Program-made: the position numbers and the translations under genes
Notes under the pieces: generated by a model
What the model saw: the letters and a program-made list of their open reading frames with translations, nothing else
Told to the model about the DNA's origin: nothing
The model's database searches: none
Shown: in pieces, positions 4,691 to 5,192 of the stretch
Numbering within the stretch: the first letter of the stretch is position 1
Layout: each line of letters opens with the position of its first letter
Source: JBCCBI01 sp039034155
Lineage (GTDB): Bacteria; Deinococcota; Deinococci; Deinococcales; Trueperaceae
Length of the DNA: 5,192 nucleotides
NCBI GenBank assembly: GCA_039034155.1
Contig: JBCCBI010000402.1
Coordinates: forward strand, 1 to 5,192
Direction: 5' to 3'

Positions 4691-5023
4691 ATGGCAGAAA
4701 ACACAGTTGAATTTACCGACGCTAACTTTCAAACCGAAACCCAAGAAGGCTTAGTCCTCGTTGACTTTTGGGCACCTTGGTGCGGCCCTTGTCGTATGGT
4801 TGGACCTGTTATTGAAGAACTTGCAACCGACTACCAAGGTAAAGTCAAAGTCGGTAAGCTCAATGTAGATGACAACCAGCAAACTGCAATGAACTTTCGT
4901 GTTATGAGCATCCCTACGGTGATGTTATTTAAAGACGGCGAACCCGTTGAAAACATTGTCGGTGCACAACCCAAGCAGAACTACGCAACCAAGCTCGACC
5001 AGCATATTGGTGCACCTGCTTAA
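4691..5023 (+). CDS. trxA: Thioredoxin
   Basis: This is a complete single-domain thioredoxin of 110 residues, the normal length. It reduces protein disulfides in the cytoplasm, being recharged by thioredoxin reductase, and supports enzymes such as ribonucleotide reductase, peroxiredoxins and methionine sulfoxide reductases. The active site is WCGPC with C31 and C34, preceded by the buried D25 of LVDFWAPW. The cis-proline is P75 in MSIPTVMLF, and the glycine pair near the C-terminal strand is represented by DGEPVENIVGAQP. No signal peptide is present. The ATG at 4691 is fixed by the strong Shine-Dalgarno. The gene has its own promoter with an overlapping dyad and its own terminator, so it is transcribed alone. 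Confidence 0.97.
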   Translation: MAENTVEFTDANFQTETQEGLVLVDFWAPWCGPCRMVGPVIEELATDYQGKVKVGKLNVDDNQQTAMNFRVMSIPTVMLFKDGEPVENIVGAQPKQNYATKLDQHIGAPA

Positions 5024-5055
5024 GCAGAGTACAAAACGACAAGGTACATAAACAG

Positions 5056-5092
5056 AAAAAAGCTAGGGTCAACGCCCTAGCTTTCTTTTTTG
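5056..5092. terminator. Bidirectional intrinsic terminator after trxA
   Basis: The stem pairs AGCTAGGG (5061-5068) with CCCTAGCT (5075-5082) around the loop TCAACG. It is extended by A-T pairs and followed by CTTTTTT. An A-run before the stem gives a matching T-run on the other strand, so it could also stop transcripts coming from the right. Confidence 0.93.
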
Positions 5093-5117
5093 CGAATTTA
5101 ACGGGTAGAGTAGAGGC

Positions 5118-5192
5118 TTAGGACTTACGCACGAGGTAAGGAAATGAAACGATAGGGAATGGATTACAGCAACCACCGTTTGGCATACTGCG
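5118..5192 (-). other. Possible insertion-sequence tip with open frame running in from the right edge
   Basis: TTAGGACTTACGCAC at 5119-5133 (with its preceding T) resembles terminal inverted repeats I recall from bacterial insertion sequences and small derivatives. On the minus strand a frame open from the window edge ends at a TAA (5120-5118) inside this motif, with the tail FPYLVRKS. Only 24 codons are visible and I recognise no transposase motif. Either an element begins here and extends rightward, or this is ordinary intergenic DNA. Confidence 0.25.

Noticed and set aside
1..5192. CRISPR arrays, tRNA or rRNA genes.
   Set aside because: No regularly spaced repeats and no cloverleaf or rRNA-like segments were seen on either strand.

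Overview
The window looks like ordinary bacterial chromosome carrying a few accessory insertions. It has dense short-spaced genes, a clear intrinsic terminator, strong Shine-Dalgarno sites before some genes and none before others. The bifunctional-nuclease (DUF151) protein, a zinc-less GatB and three genes with a TANACT hexamer 6-7 bases before the ATG (leaderless-type promoters) together hint at the Deinococcota, perhaps a moderate-GC Trueperaceae-like lineage. This assignment is an inference and is tentative.

Left part, minus strand (1-2097): gatB, the B subunit of the tRNA-dependent amidotransferase, is followed 63 bases downstream by an unrecognised 151-residue single-pass membrane protein. 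After that comes the GC-rich start of a helix-turn-helix protein resembling 'mobile mystery protein A', which runs off the left edge. That protein lacks its usual N-terminal segment and looks foreign.

Centre, plus strand (2098-2808): a 103-base divergent intergenic region separates gatB from a VapBC-like toxin-antitoxin pair, made of a 72-residue AbrB/VapB-type antitoxin and a PIN-domain toxin. The PIN frame is intact through its motifs, but its first catalytic aspartate lies upstream of the only usable ATG, so the toxin is either broken or needs unconventional initiation or frameshifting.

Right part, plus strand (2894-5092): a DUF151 bifunctional nuclease is followed after 2 bases by a 344-residue protein. 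This protein has the sequence frame of a cytosine-deaminase/chlorohydrolase-type amidohydrolase but has lost most of the expected metal ligands. A 334-base gene-free region then contains a composite inverted repeat and a good promoter whose spacer and -10 element are overlapped by a perfect ATACCCC/GGGGTAT dyad. That promoter drives trxA (thioredoxin), which ends at a strong bidirectional terminator. The last ~75 bases hold a sequence resembling an insertion-sequence tip.

The points most worth following are the CsoR/CstR-type dyad on the thioredoxin promoter, the apparent amidohydrolase pseudoenzyme coupled to the DUF151 gene, and the start-less PIN toxin.
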